A DNA stretch of 64,000 nt from Glutamicibacter ardleyensis (GTDB lineage Bacteria; Actinomycetota; Actinomycetes; Actinomycetales; Micrococcaceae): positions 124,001-188,000 of the forward strand of contig NZ_BMKX01000006.1 of the NCBI RefSeq assembly GCF_014644555.1. The letters are read 5' to 3'. The stretch's first letter is position 1, and each line of letters starts with the position of its first letter. The position numbers were made by a program, and so were the translations under genes. The notes below the pieces were generated by a model, which was not told the DNA's origin, searched no databases, and saw nothing but the letters and a program-made list of their open reading frames with translations. Positions 8,651 to 17,202 of the stretch are shown here, one piece after another.

Positions 8651-10921
8651 CTACCGAACTACAGCTCCAATCGCCTTGGCCAGCACCTTGTCCGCTTCGA
8701 ATGTGAGCAGAACACTACCTTCCTGATCCGTCCTGATAACTTTTGAGCCAACGTGTTTTGCTGCGTCAAGAATTTTTTGATGCGGATGACCGTATGAGTT
8801 GTCTTCGCCCACGGATACCAAAATCACTTGAGGCTTGAGCTTCTCGATGACTTCGACTCCACCGTTTTTAGCCCCATGATGCGATGCTTTGAGCACTTGT
8901 ACCGGTGGTTGTGGTTGGCTCGCCAGCAACTGGTGCATCGCAGCTTCTTCTAAGTCTCCGGCAGTAAAGAAGCTGACTACTCCCCCATCCAAAATAAAGT
9001 CGAAGACGATCACCAAAGAAGTGTCATTGGGCTCTGCATAGCGCGCACTGACCTCATCAGGGCCGATCACCCGATACCGCACCACGTCGCTGCCCCCGCT
9101 ATCCCCCGGTGCGATAGCTTGCGCACCTTGCCAGAGATCCGGACCAAAACCAGAGGACACTAGTCGCTCGCCGATCTCGATTCCGGAAGCCTCAATTTCA
9201 GGTATTCCGCCAAAATGATCGGCATGCTCGTGGGTAATAAACACCTTGGACAGCTTCGTGATTCCTAATCGTTTCACGCAAGATTCCACGTGCCCATCGG
9301 GCGGGCCCGAATCCAGCAGCCAGGCTTCTCCTGGACCGGTATGGATCATAAAAGCGTCCCCCTGCCCGACATCACACATTGCAACGTTCCATTCTCCGCC
9401 AAGATCAGGACGATAGAACAAGGTCGCCGGCACAACAATCGCAGACATCGCCACCAGTGCTACGGTCAAGCCTCCGGCAGCGACTCGGTGCACGGCCAGA
9501 TGTTCACTTTCACGGCCGGTCACAAGTAATACGGTGAAGACGACAGAGAATCCAATAGCCAGACTGATACCGGCAACGCCCGCTGGCCACGGGCGCGAAG
9601 CACCAGGTAACTCGACCACCCATAACGCTATTTTCCCGATCCACCCGGCCGGTAGCCCAGGCACCCACACCAGCACCTGTATTAGACCCGGCAAAGCGGT
9701 ACACAGCAATAAACAAAGCACCCCGACGGTGGTGATCAGCGGCAATAATGGGGCAACTACGAGGTTCGCTGGCAATGAGTACAAACTAAAGTTTGAGTTC
9801 AACGCGATAATCACCGGAAGGCAGGTGAACTGGGCGGCACAGCAAATTGCGGTGAGCTGTGCAAACCATGGCGGGAAAATACGCGAGAAAATCTCGGTGA
9901 GCGCCGGAGTCAGCACGATAATACCTAGTGTAGCCAGCACCGATAATGCGAATGCCGGATCTACCGCGAGCGAGGAATCCAGATGTAGCAAGATCGTCGC
10001 GGACAAGCTTAGGATGCCCAGCGATCCCCTGCCACGGCCGAGCATCAACGAAATGGTGGCGATCATTCCCATCAGTCCGGCCCGAAGTACGCTGGGATCT
10101 GGCCCCACAAACCAAATAAACAACCCCAAAAAAGCGATACTCAAGATGGCCGCAGGGATTCTGGGAACGGTAAAAAGTCGCAGGAGCACCAACACCATCG
10201 CCCCGAGCAACGCCACATTTGAACCGCTGACCGCGGTCAGATGGCTCAAGCCACTATTTTTCATAGCTGTCGAAAGCTCTTCGCTCTGCCCCGAGCGATC
10301 CCCATAAAGCATTCCAGGCAGTAGCCCCTGAGCTTCATGGCTTAGACCTTGCAAGCTGGATGCAAACCGTGTTTTTAGGTAATCGGCGGCGTTAGGATCT
10401 TGCGAACTGAGAACTACCGGCTGACTCTGCGCTCGAGCCCACCAGGCAAACGAGCCGTTTGAATCGGTGGCTTGCAGAGCAAGGATTGTTTCAAAGTTAT
10501 CGGCGGTGACTTCGAGACTGTAGGGCACGCTCAGATACACCTCAATAGGACAGCTAACCCATTGTTCTTCGTGCCAGTATTTGAGTATCTGCGCAGCTCC
10601 TTGGCTGACCTCGTCTGCGCCAAGTCTGGGTTGCCCGTCGAAGGCGATGATCACCTTGCGTTGCTGTTCGGCTTCGCCGGGCAATAAACATTCATTGTTC
10701 TCAGAGCCGAGCGCGCTGACGCTGATCGCGGCTAAAAGCAATAAGAGCGGCCCGGTAAACCAGGGGGCCGACGAGGGGGAGTCGTGACGCTGGCGCAGTA
10801 AAAATGCCAGAATCACGAAGAAGACCACCAGCACCACCAGCATTACTGGCAAGGCCGGTTTCAAATACGCGGTCAGCCACGCCCCTGCGAGCACCCACAG
10901 ACCCCGAAAATCCGTTTTCAT
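8651..10921 (-). CDS. comEC: ComEC/Rec2 DNA uptake channel with metallo-beta-lactamase domain
   Basis: 756 residues. An N-terminal region with two or three membrane helices and a DUF4131-type outer loop precedes the polytopic competence domain, with 'SGSNVALLGAMVLVLL' near its start. The last 230 residues form a metallo-beta-lactamase domain with 'ITHEHADHFGG' (HxHxDH) and 'ASHHGAKNGG'. ComEC carries single-stranded DNA across the membrane; the lactamase domain is thought to degrade the other strand. Its ATG overlaps the comEA stop (ATGA, 10918-10921), so the two are translationally coupled. Natural competence cannot be concluded from these two genes alone. Confidence 0.94.
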   Translation of the reverse strand: MKTDFRGLWVLAGAWLTAYLKPALPVMLVVLVVFFVILAFLLRQRHDSPSSAPWFTGPLLLLLAAISVSALGSENNECLLPGEAEQQRKVIIAFDGQPRLGADEVSQGAAQILKYWHEEQWVSCPIEVYLSVPYSLEVTADNFETILALQATDSNGSFAWWARAQSQPVVLSSQDPNAADYLKTRFASSLQGLSHEAQGLLPGMLYGDRSGQSEELSTAMKNSGLSHLTAVSGSNVALLGAMVLVLLRLFTVPRIPAAILSIAFLGLFIWFVGPDPSVLRAGLMGMIATISLMLGRGRGSLGILSLSATILLHLDSSLAVDPAFALSVLATLGIIVLTPALTEIFSRIFPPWFAQLTAICCAAQFTCLPVIIALNSNFSLYSLPANLVVAPLLPLITTVGVLCLLLCTALPGLIQVLVWVPGLPAGWIGKIALWVVELPGASRPWPAGVAGISLAIGFSVVFTVLLVTGRESEHLAVHRVAAGGLTVALVAMSAIVVPATLFYRPDLGGEWNVAMCDVGQGDAFMIHTGPGEAWLLDSGPPDGHVESCVKRLGITKLSKVFITHEHADHFGGIPEIEASGIEIGERLVSSGFGPDLWQGAQAIAPGDSGGSDVVRYRVIGPDEVSARYAEPNDTSLVIVFDFILDGGVVSFFTAGDLEEAAMHQLLASQPQPPVQVLKASHHGAKNGGVEVIEKLKPQVILVSVGEDNSYGHPHQKILDAAKHVGSKVIRTDQEGSVLLTFEADKVLAKAIGAVVR

Positions 10922-11547
10922 GGGACCACCAGCTCGGTTAGTTCACCCAGTAGTACCGGCCCGATACCGGAGACGGCGTCTAGTTGCTCCACGCTGGTAA
11001 AGGGGCCGTTCTTGGTGCGGAAGTCGATGATGCGTTTGGCTAACGCCGGACCGATCCCGGGCAAGGTCATCAGCGTTTGCTCGTCGGCTTGGTTCAAGGA
11101 GATCTTCGCGCCGGCGCCGGGGGCTTTCGTAGCTTCGGCCGGAGAGCTGCTGCTGGCACCGGGCAAGATGATTTGTTGCCCGTCGGTGAGTTTGGCCGCC
11201 AGATTGAGAAGTTCGGGAGCAGCCTTTTTGCTCATCCCACCGGCCTTATTAATGGCGTCGATGATGCGCGAGCCCTCGGCTAGTTCATACACTCCGGGTT
11301 TTTTGACCGCACCGACCACATGCACGGTAATCATGTTGACCGCTTGGGTCGCGGCAGGATGTTGCGGATCGGCGACCAGCGGGATTGCTTCTAATTCTTC
11401 GGCTGCCGGTGGTGGAGCAAAAATAATGGAGAAGGCGACCCAAACCAGCACCACAAGCACCAATACGAGCGCGGCCACGCGCGACACGGCGAAGCGCAAA
11501 CGGGTCGGCCGTGGCGCAAATTTAGAGAAGAAGTCGTGGCGCCCCAT
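10918..11547 (-). CDS. comEA: ComEA, membrane-anchored DNA-binding protein
   Basis: 209 residues. One membrane helix at about 24-43 anchors the protein. An SLBB domain (about 72-128, 'VHVVGAVKKPGVYELAEGSR') follows, then a Ser/Ala/Pro linker, then a double helix-hairpin-helix domain (about 148-208, 'LMTLPGIGPALAKRIIDF' and 'LDAVSGIGPVLLGEL') that binds double-stranded DNA non-specifically. It captures DNA outside the membrane and passes it to ComEC. ATG at 11547, 21 bases after the degV stop, so degV-comEA-comEC-holA may be one operon. Confidence 0.94.
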   Translation of the reverse strand: MGRHDFFSKFAPRPTRLRFAVSRVAALVLVLVVLVWVAFSIIFAPPPAAEELEAIPLVADPQHPAATQAVNMITVHVVGAVKKPGVYELAEGSRIIDAINKAGGMSKKAAPELLNLAAKLTDGQQIILPGASSSSPAEATKAPGAGAKISLNQADEQTLMTLPGIGPALAKRIIDFRTKNGPFTSVEQLDAVSGIGPVLLGELTELVVP

Positions 11548-11568
11548 GAGCCACAGTTTGCGCCAAAG

Positions 11569-12501
11569 TTAGTCGTTGGTGCGCTGCGCGGTGTCGGGCT
11601 GTGGATTCAGTGGCCCGACGGCCACCGCAAGGACCCCAATCCCGGTATGCGCGGCAAGCACTGCGGGTAAGGATTCGATCTGCACCGGCTCCTCGCTCAG
11701 CGAAGCCAGCTCGTTGGCCACCTCGGTGGCCAGTTCCGCGGCCCCAAAATGCATCACTCCGATGCGCACCGGCCCGGCAGCCTTGCTGGCCGCGTCGGTA
11801 CCCAGCGCTACGAGACGAGCCTGGGCTCGAGCAAAAGAACGCGGCTTTTCAATGGGTTGAATCAGCCCATCATCGATGTGCAGGATTGGTTTAACGTTGA
11901 GCAGATTACCAAGCACCGAGGACATCGTGCTGATCCGCCCACCACGGCGTAACTGCTCTAGGCTGGGCACCGCAAAATAGACAGAATTTTGTGTGGCCGA
12001 ACGCGCGATCTGGGCCAACATTTCGAGCGGCGCACCGGCCTGCCGGGCGGCCAGCACATCGGCGACGGCAAAACCTTGGGGCATCGCTACGGTACGCGTA
12101 TCGACCACCGTTACCGGCAGCTGAACATCATTTGCTGCCAGCCGGGCGGCGTCCACCGTGCCCGAAAGCTGACCGGACATGTGAATAGAGATAATTGACT
12201 CACAACCAGCATCCTGCAACTGCCGGTAAACCCGGGTGAATTCCCCCGGTGCTGGGCGTGAGGTCTTCACCGATTTGCCCATTGCCAGGCCCATCATCAG
12301 CGCGTTCAGATCATCACCGTGCACATGGTTGTCGACGATAATGGGGATATTCACGCAGGCGAAGTCGGCGCTTTGCAGCAAACTACTAGGCAGGCAGGCG
12401 GCGGAGTCGGTGACCACGCCGATCCGGGTACGCGAAAGCCCACGCGGGGCCAGCCATTTAGGCAGCCAGCCCGCGCGTGGACTCTTTGTGCGTTCGCTCA
12501 T
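11569..12501 (-). CDS. DegV family fatty-acid-binding protein
   Basis: 310 residues. 'IGVVTDSAACLP' at about 27-38 and 'GCESIISIHMSGQLSGTVDAA' match the two DegV motifs. DegV/FakB proteins bind a fatty acid and present it to the kinase FakA; no kinase gene is in this window. ATG at 12501 has no ribosome binding site but a TAGGCT hexamer ends 6 bases upstream, so it looks leaderless. The gene is 9 bases from the leuS stop. An N-terminal basic stretch precedes the core. Confidence 0.9.
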   Translation of the reverse strand: MSERTKSPRAGWLPKWLAPRGLSRTRIGVVTDSAACLPSSLLQSADFACVNIPIIVDNHVHGDDLNALMMGLAMGKSVKTSRPAPGEFTRVYRQLQDAGCESIISIHMSGQLSGTVDAARLAANDVQLPVTVVDTRTVAMPQGFAVADVLAARQAGAPLEMLAQIARSATQNSVYFAVPSLEQLRRGGRISTMSSVLGNLLNVKPILHIDDGLIQPIEKPRSFARAQARLVALGTDAASKAAGPVRIGVMHFGAAELATEVANELASLSEEPVQIESLPAVLAAHTGIGVLAVAVGPLNPQPDTAQRTND

Positions 12502-12507
12502 GGGTTG

Positions 12508-12513
12508 AGCCTA
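12508..12513 (-). promoter_or_regulatory. Candidate -10 box for leaderless degV transcript
   Basis: TAGGCT on the minus strand overlaps the leuS stop codon (TAG) and lies exactly 6 bases before the degV ATG. This is the spacing of leaderless actinobacterial genes. A -35 box was not convincing. Confidence 0.4.
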
Positions 12514-15000
12514 CGGTGCCGGAACCACATTCACGAGCTTCGGCGCACGGACGATCACTTTCAGCGGCTCCTTGCCATCGAGCATGCGGATCACCGTTTC
12601 GTGAGCCAGAGCCTGCGCACGCAGATCGTCCTCGGAAATGTCCAGCGGAACTTCTAAGCGCGCGCGGACCTTGCCCTTGATCTGCACCACGGCGGTGACG
12701 GTGTCATCAACCAGCAACGACTCGTCAACCTGCGGCCAGGCGCTATTTACGACGCTTGGCTCGTAGCCCAGCTGGGACCACATATCTTCGGCGGTGTATG
12801 GCGCAAACATGCTCAGCAGCTGCGCGGTGACCGTCGCCGCCTCGCGTACCGCAGGGTCACTTGCGCCGGCACCGGAATCGATGGTTTTACGCGCCGCGTT
12901 GACCAATTCCATGGTCTTGGCGATCACCACGTTAAACTTGCCCGAGTCCAGCAGCTGAGCGGCCTCGTGCACGGTGCGGTGAGTGACCTGACGCAAGGAC
13001 TTCTCGCCGGTGGTGTAATCCACGCCCTGTGCGCTTTGCACGTCCTGGGCGATACGCCAGGCGCGCGCCAAGAACTTCTGCGAGCCCGATGGGGACACAT
13101 CGGCCCAGTCCACGTCGTCCTCCGGCGGGGAGGCGAAGATCATCGTCAGACGCACCGCGTCCACACCAAACTTGTCCAGCTGCTCGCCCAAGTCAACACC
13201 GTTGCCCAGCGACTTGCTCATCGCCTTGCCACCGTTGAGCACCTGGCCCTGGTTCAGCAGCGCGCTAAATGGTTCGTCCACGTCGATCAAGCCCAGATCA
13301 AAAATGACCTTGGTGAAGAAGCGCGAGTAGAGCAGGTGCAAAATCGCGTGCTCCACGCCGCCGACGTACTGGCCTACCGGCATCCAATCGCGCACGGCCT
13401 GCGGGTCAAAAGGACCCTCGGTGTAGTGCGGGGAAACAAAACGCAGGAAGTACCAGGAGGAATCGACAAAGGTATCCATGGTGTCGGTGTCACGCTTGGC
13501 GGCGCCACCACACTTCGGGCAGTCCACGTTGACCCACTCTTCGACGGCAGCCAGCGGACTGGTGCCCTTCGGAGCGAGCTGCTCGCCGCGCAGGTTATCT
13601 GGCAGGCGTACCGGTAGCTGGTCATCGGGAACCGGGACCTCACCGCAGTCGGCGCAGTGAATGATCGGGATCGGGGTACCCCAGAAGCGCTGGCGGGAGA
13701 GCAGCCAGTCGCGTAGCCGGTAGTTGATCGTGTGCTCACCGGTGCCAGCGGCCTCAACAATCTCGATCGCCTTCGCGACGGCCTCGGTCTTGGTCAAACC
13801 GGAGAGCTCACCGGAGTTGATCAGTTGGCCCTCGCCGGTGGTCGCGGTTCCGGAAACTGCCGGATCCTCTTCACCGGTTTCGACGACCACGCGCACCGGC
13901 AGCTCAAAGGTGCGAGCAAAGTCCAAGTCACGCTGGTCGTGCGCGGGCACGGCCATAATTGCACCGGTACCGTAATCGGCCAGCACATAGTCCGCCGCCC
14001 AGACCGGCAGCTTCTCGCCAGAGAGTGGATTGATCGCGTAACGACCCAAGAACACGCCGGTCTTCTCACGTTCCGAAGACTGACGTTCGATCTCGGAGAG
14101 CGCTTTAACCTGCTCCTGGTATTCTTCCAGGGCGGCGCGGTGCTCATCGGTGACCAGCTCGCCGGCCAGCGCGGCGTCGGCGGCAACAACCATGAAGGTC
14201 GCACCGTACAAGGTGTCCGGACGGGTGGTGAAGACCGGGATCTTCACTTCTTCCAACTGATCCTGCGCGGTGATGCCGAAGGTCACCTGGGCGCCCTCGG
14301 AACGGCCGATCCAGTTCTTCTGCATCAGCAACACGCGCTCAGGCCAGTGACCCTTGAGCCCGTCCATATCTTCCAGCAGACGATCCGCGTAATCGGTGAT
14401 CTTGAAGTACCACTGGTTCAGGCTCTTCTTGGTCACCGCGGTGCCACAACGCTCACAGGCACCGTTAACTACCTGCTCATTAGCCAACACGGTCTGGTCC
14501 GTCGGGCACCAGTTCACCGGGTGGTCCTTGCGGTAGGCCAAGCCCTTTTCGTAAAACTTATTAAACAGCCACTGGGTCCAGCGGTAGTATTCCGGATCCG
14601 AGGTGTGCAACCGGCGATCCCAGTCGGCGGAGATCGCGTAACGCTTGAAGCTCTCCGCCTGGGTGTCAATGTTTTTGTAGGTCCACTCCGCCGGGTGCGC
14701 ATTGCGCTTAATAGCGGCGTTTTCCGCCGGCAGGCCGAAGGAATCCCAGCCGATCGGATGCATCACGTCATAGCCACGCAACCGCCAGTAACGCGACACC
14801 ACATCGCCCATAGCAAAAGCCTCGGCGTGACCCATGTGCAGGTCACCGGAGGGGTACGGGAACATATCCAGCACATAGCGACGCTCGCGGCTGCCGTCAT
14901 CGGCGGGCTTGAACACTTCAAGTTCATCCCATACCGGTAGCCACTTGGACTCGAGGTCCTTAAAATCGTAGGTTCTGGGTTCGTTCGTCGATGATGTCAC
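12511..15000 (-). CDS. leuS: Leucyl-tRNA synthetase
   Basis: 829 residues from the GTG at 15000 ([17 protein letters not shown]), chosen because GAGAAGAG lies 5 bases upstream. The open frame continues in phase to 15087, but that extension starts in the loop of the leader terminator. The class I signature HMGH is in '[18 protein letters not shown]' and the KMSKS motif appears as '[10 protein letters not shown]'. A CP1 editing domain lies between them. The enzyme charges tRNA-Leu. The leader upstream carries a short leucine-containing reading frame and a terminator, indicating attenuation control. Confidence 0.97.
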   Translation of the reverse strand: MTSSTNEPRTYDFKDLESKWLPVWDELEVFKPADDGSRERRYVLDMFPYPSGDLHMGHAEAFAMGDVVSRYWRLRGYDVMHPIGWDSFGLPAENAAIKRNAHPAEWTYKNIDTQAESFKRYAISADWDRRLHTSDPEYYRWTQWLFNKFYEKGLAYRKDHPVNWCPTDQTVLANEQVVNGACERCGTAVTKKSLNQWYFKITDYADRLLEDMDGLKGHWPERVLLMQKNWIGRSEGAQVTFGITAQDQLEEVKIPVFTTRPDTLYGATFMVVAADAALAGELVTDEHRAALEEYQEQVKALSEIERQSSEREKTGVFLGRYAINPLSGEKLPVWAADYVLADYGTGAIMAVPAHDQRDLDFARTFELPVRVVVETGEEDPAVSGTATTGEGQLINSGELSGLTKTEAVAKAIEIVEAAGTGEHTINYRLRDWLLSRQRFWGTPIPIIHCADCGEVPVPDDQLPVRLPDNLRGEQLAPKGTSPLAAVEEWVNVDCPKCGGAAKRDTDTMDTFVDSSWYFLRFVSPHYTEGPFDPQAVRDWMPVGQYVGGVEHAILHLLYSRFFTKVIFDLGLIDVDEPFSALLNQGQVLNGGKAMSKSLGNGVDLGEQLDKFGVDAVRLTMIFASPPEDDVDWADVSPSGSQKFLARAWRIAQDVQSAQGVDYTTGEKSLRQVTHRTVHEAAQLLDSGKFNVVIAKTMELVNAARKTIDSGAGASDPAVREAATVTAQLLSMFAPYTAEDMWSQLGYEPSVVNSAWPQVDESLLVDDTVTAVVQIKGKVRARLEVPLDISEDDLRAQALAHETVIRMLDGKEPLKVIVRAPKLVNVVPAP

Positions 15001-15066
15001 TGAGCTCTTCTCACACACTTGCGGAAAAATTTCCTGACGGAAAACTTGGTTCGGGTCCAGACACAA

Positions 15067-15094
15067 CAAAAGCCCCCAAATCACCACTCGGGGG
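15067..15094 (-). terminator. Terminator in the leuS leader (attenuator)
   Basis: On the minus strand CCCCCGAG (15094-15087), loop TGGTGA, and TTTGGGGG (15080-15073) form 8 pairs including two G-U, followed by CTTTTGTTGT. It sits about 70 bases before the leuS start and just after the leader frame, so it can stop leuS transcription early. CCACT of the preceding hairpin could pair with AGTGG inside this one, giving a possible antiterminator. Confidence 0.65.
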
Positions 15095-15095
15095 T

Positions 15096-15110
15096 ACGGC
15101 CAGTGGCCGT
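15096..15110 (-). other. Hairpin preceding the leuS attenuator terminator
   Basis: Perfect 6-pair stem ACGGCC-ACT-GGCCGT between the leader-peptide stop codon and the terminator. It is in the position of a pause or 1:2 stem in a classical attenuator. Confidence 0.55.
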
Positions 15111-15112
15111 GC

Positions 15113-15139
15113 TTAGCCTAGGTTGCGCTGAAAATGCAT
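15113..15139 (-). CDS. Putative leuS leader peptide (MHFQRNLG)
   Basis: Nine codons including the stop: M-H-F-Q-R-N-L-G. The ATG lies exactly 6 bases after a TAGAAT -10 box, as in leaderless actinobacterial mRNAs. It contains a single leucine codon, CTA, the one usually rarest in GC-rich actinobacteria. Ribosome stalling at CTA when charged tRNA-Leu is scarce would hold the ribosome next to the following hairpin and could free leuS from termination. The mechanism is inference; attenuators before leuS have been predicted in some Streptomyces. Confidence 0.55.
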   Translation of the reverse strand: MHFQRNLG

Positions 15140-15145
15140 ACGCCG

Positions 15146-15151
15146 ATTCTA
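15146..15151 (-). promoter_or_regulatory. -10 box of the leuS leader transcript
   Basis: TAGAAT on the minus strand, a good TAnnnT match, ending 6 bases before the leader-peptide ATG at 15139. The -35 region is poor. Confidence 0.55.
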
Positions 15152-15317
15152 TCGCAGTTCAACTCGCAACGGCGCATCCGTGAAATGCTCGCTCCACCAC
15201 CAGGCCAATGTCATCGCTCACAACCCTCGCGCCGGTGTCCGATGAATTCGCGCACGCTTATCCACAGCCGGCACCCACCATGGCGCCACACCTCGCTACC
15301 GGGTCAAGAATAGCTTC

Positions 15318-17087
15318 ATGAACACGCCAGCGCTCATCGCCACCTTGCACACCCTGTGCGCCGCCCCGCTTCAGCTCGGGACGCAGCTCACCGGTGACAT
15401 GATGCTGCGTTTAGGCTCCCTGACCCTGGCCCTGTTCACCGCCATTGGCCAGCTAGTGCATCAGCATCGCGATCCACGCCTCGTGCTTGCCTACTGCGAC
15501 CTCGTGGAAAAATTCGCCCAGCAGATCCACCACGAACAACTGGCCACCGCGCTTGATGCGGAGCTCAGCGGCGCACACGCGCTGAGCCTTGAAAGCTTCG
15601 ATCAGTTGCGCGCCGGCACCTGCATTCTGGAGGGTGAACCGCAACTCGCTGTGGGCCGAACCTGTTACAAATCTGCCGGGGACTTGCTGGCCGCATGGTT
15701 AGGACTGAACTATTTCGAGGCACAACGGCGCATCGACGACGCCCACCTGCTCATCGGCCGGCGCACCGCCCAGGGCGAGTCTTGTGAACCACGCATGCCC
15801 CAGCTGGCCAGGCTCTATGCCGACTGCGGCGCAAACCGACGCAGCATCACGGTCACCGCCCGCAGACTTGAAAAACTCGAACCCAAAGACACCACCTTCG
15901 ACGGCACACCGGCGCAGCTCACCGCCAGGGACACCGACGGGCAACTCTTAGAGACCCACGCCGCACGCGCCTTAGCGCAGCTTGGTCCCAATGCCGCCCG
16001 CAAGGAGATCAGTACCCGGATCGGGATCTACAAGGAACTGCACTGCGAAAAACAACCACCGGCGCTGGGCCTATTCATCGGCCCGGTCATCGACGGCGTT
16101 CATGAATTCACCCTGCGCACCTTGGCCGCCCACGCTCAGGTAATCCGTTCGATCCGCGTGCAATCCGCAGACTGGCGCACCCAAGCGGGCAAGGCCGCAC
16201 GTCACGCAACCGCAGAGCCTGCCGCTTTCGTTCCTGATCCGTCGCCAGCAACCAAAGCGCAGCAGCCAGTTGCGCATCCCGCGGCAACGCCCAGCACCCC
16301 AACATGGTTACAGCCCGAGACCCCGATGCCCGCATGGGCTAAGCCGGCGGACAAGCAATCTGAAGCCGATGGCACCCCGAACTGCACCACGAAGCCCGAA
16401 CCAACGGGCAATCACGAAGAGACGGTGACTTCCGAGCTGCGCGCACTTAACGCCTTCATGGCCATCCTCACCTCACCTGCCAGCGGAGGCAAAATCAAAC
16501 CAGTCATTCCACGCATCTTTGTTTACATGTGGCTAAGTGACCTACAGAATCTCGCCGAAGCCCACGCCGTCACCTCAAATGGGGTGCACTTACCGCCTGG
16601 AGAACTTCGACGAACGTTAGCCGAAGCCAACATCATTCCGGTTGTCCTAGGCGGCAACAGCCAACCACTAGATCTAGGTCGATCCAGGCGCTATCACGAG
16701 GGGTACGTCAGGGCGGCAGTGTTAGCCCGAGATCGCGGCTGCATCGTGCCCGACTGCACTACACCGCCAGATCACGTAGAAATTGATCACTATCAACGCT
16801 CGTGGGCCGACGGTGGTACTACCAGCGTGCAGTCCGGGGCAGGATTGTGTCCCGATGGGCACCACAGTCGCCACGTGGATCAAATTAGAATCGTCGACGT
16901 CGATGGCCTCCCCCACGTGATCCTGCCAGCGCATCTTGATCCTGAGCAAAAACCTCGGCGCAACACCTATTGGGGAGCCCTGCAATTAGGAGATGCGCCC
17001 GATCATGAGGCCGCACCTGTAGCTCCACCCGATCCACCTGGTTCAACTGATCCACCCGGTTCACCCGGTTCACCCGAGGAAAGTTAA
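15318..17087 (+). CDS. DUF222 / HNH endonuclease domain protein (13E12-repeat type)
   Basis: 589 residues. An N-terminal DUF222 helical region is followed by a Pro/Ala-rich low-complexity linker (about 290-365). The C-terminal HNH nuclease core has 'RDRGCIVPDC', 'VEIDHYQRSWADGG' and 'LCPDGHHSRH'. Two C-x4-C style pairs would hold zinc and the HNH residues are intact. The tail repeats DPPGS/PGSP, encoded by imperfect 9-base repeats near 17028-17075. Such genes are multicopy in Mycobacterium (13E12 family) and Micrococcales; their role is unknown. It is flanked by the leuS leader and a terminator, and is the most accessory-looking gene in the first third. Confidence 0.85.
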   Translation: MNTPALIATLHTLCAAPLQLGTQLTGDMMLRLGSLTLALFTAIGQLVHQHRDPRLVLAYCDLVEKFAQQIHHEQLATALDAELSGAHALSLESFDQLRAGTCILEGEPQLAVGRTCYKSAGDLLAAWLGLNYFEAQRRIDDAHLLIGRRTAQGESCEPRMPQLARLYADCGANRRSITVTARRLEKLEPKDTTFDGTPAQLTARDTDGQLLETHAARALAQLGPNAARKEISTRIGIYKELHCEKQPPALGLFIGPVIDGVHEFTLRTLAAHAQVIRSIRVQSADWRTQAGKAARHATAEPAAFVPDPSPATKAQQPVAHPAATPSTPTWLQPETPMPAWAKPADKQSEADGTPNCTTKPEPTGNHEETVTSELRALNAFMAILTSPASGGKIKPVIPRIFVYMWLSDLQNLAEAHAVTSNGVHLPPGELRRTLAEANIIPVVLGGNSQPLDLGRSRRYHEGYVRAAVLARDRGCIVPDCTTPPDHVEIDHYQRSWADGGTTSVQSGAGLCPDGHHSRHVDQIRIVDVDGLPHVILPAHLDPEQKPRRNTYWGALQLGDAPDHEAAPVAPPDPPGSTDPPGSPGSPEES

Positions 17088-17138
17088 CCAGCAGACCGTG
17101 CCCGCCGACCCCCAATCCCCCACCGGCCGGCACCGAAA

Positions 17139-17185
17139 AAACGCAGACCCCGAACCCATCGCTCATGGGTTCGAGGTCTGCGTTT
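17139..17185. terminator. Bidirectional terminator between DUF222-HNH and glpK
   Basis: Long inverted repeat with outer arms AAACGCAGACC and GGTCTGCGTTT and inner arms CGAACCCAT and ATGGGTTCG around loop CGCTC, with one C-A mismatch. A- and T-runs flank both sides. It serves the two convergent genes ending at 17087 and 17203. Confidence 0.9.
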
Positions 17186-17202
17186 GTGCGTGGTGAGGCT
17201 GA

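Larger units (their letters stand above)
15001..15317. other. Intergenic region: leuS leader and DUF222 upstream region
   Basis: 317 bases between divergent leuS and the DUF222-HNH gene. The leuS side (15001-15151) holds a -10 box, a leaderless 8-codon frame, a hairpin and a terminator, each listed separately. A second weak hairpin (TTTCC and GGAAA arms followed by TTTTT on the minus strand) lies at about 15023-15045. On the DUF222 side I see only a TAGCTT hexamer at 15311-15316, one base before the ATG, and no clear ribosome binding site. Confidence 0.6.

Noticed and set aside
13732-14940. A 402-codon open frame opposite leuS
   Set aside because: Antisense shadow of the leuS catalytic and editing regions; no recognisable domain or ribosome binding site.
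15001-15087. In-frame N-terminal extension of leuS with several leucine codons
   Set aside because: It starts within the loop of the leader terminator with no ribosome binding site; the GTG at 15000 has a good one and gives the normal protein.
15001-15151. T-box riboswitch before leuS
   Set aside because: No AGGGUGG-type T-box sequence or specifier stem is visible, and the leader is too short.
17028-17075. Short repeats at the end of the DUF222-HNH gene as a CRISPR or mobile-element end
   Set aside because: They are in-frame codon repeats coding for Pro-Gly-Ser units, without spacers or target duplications.
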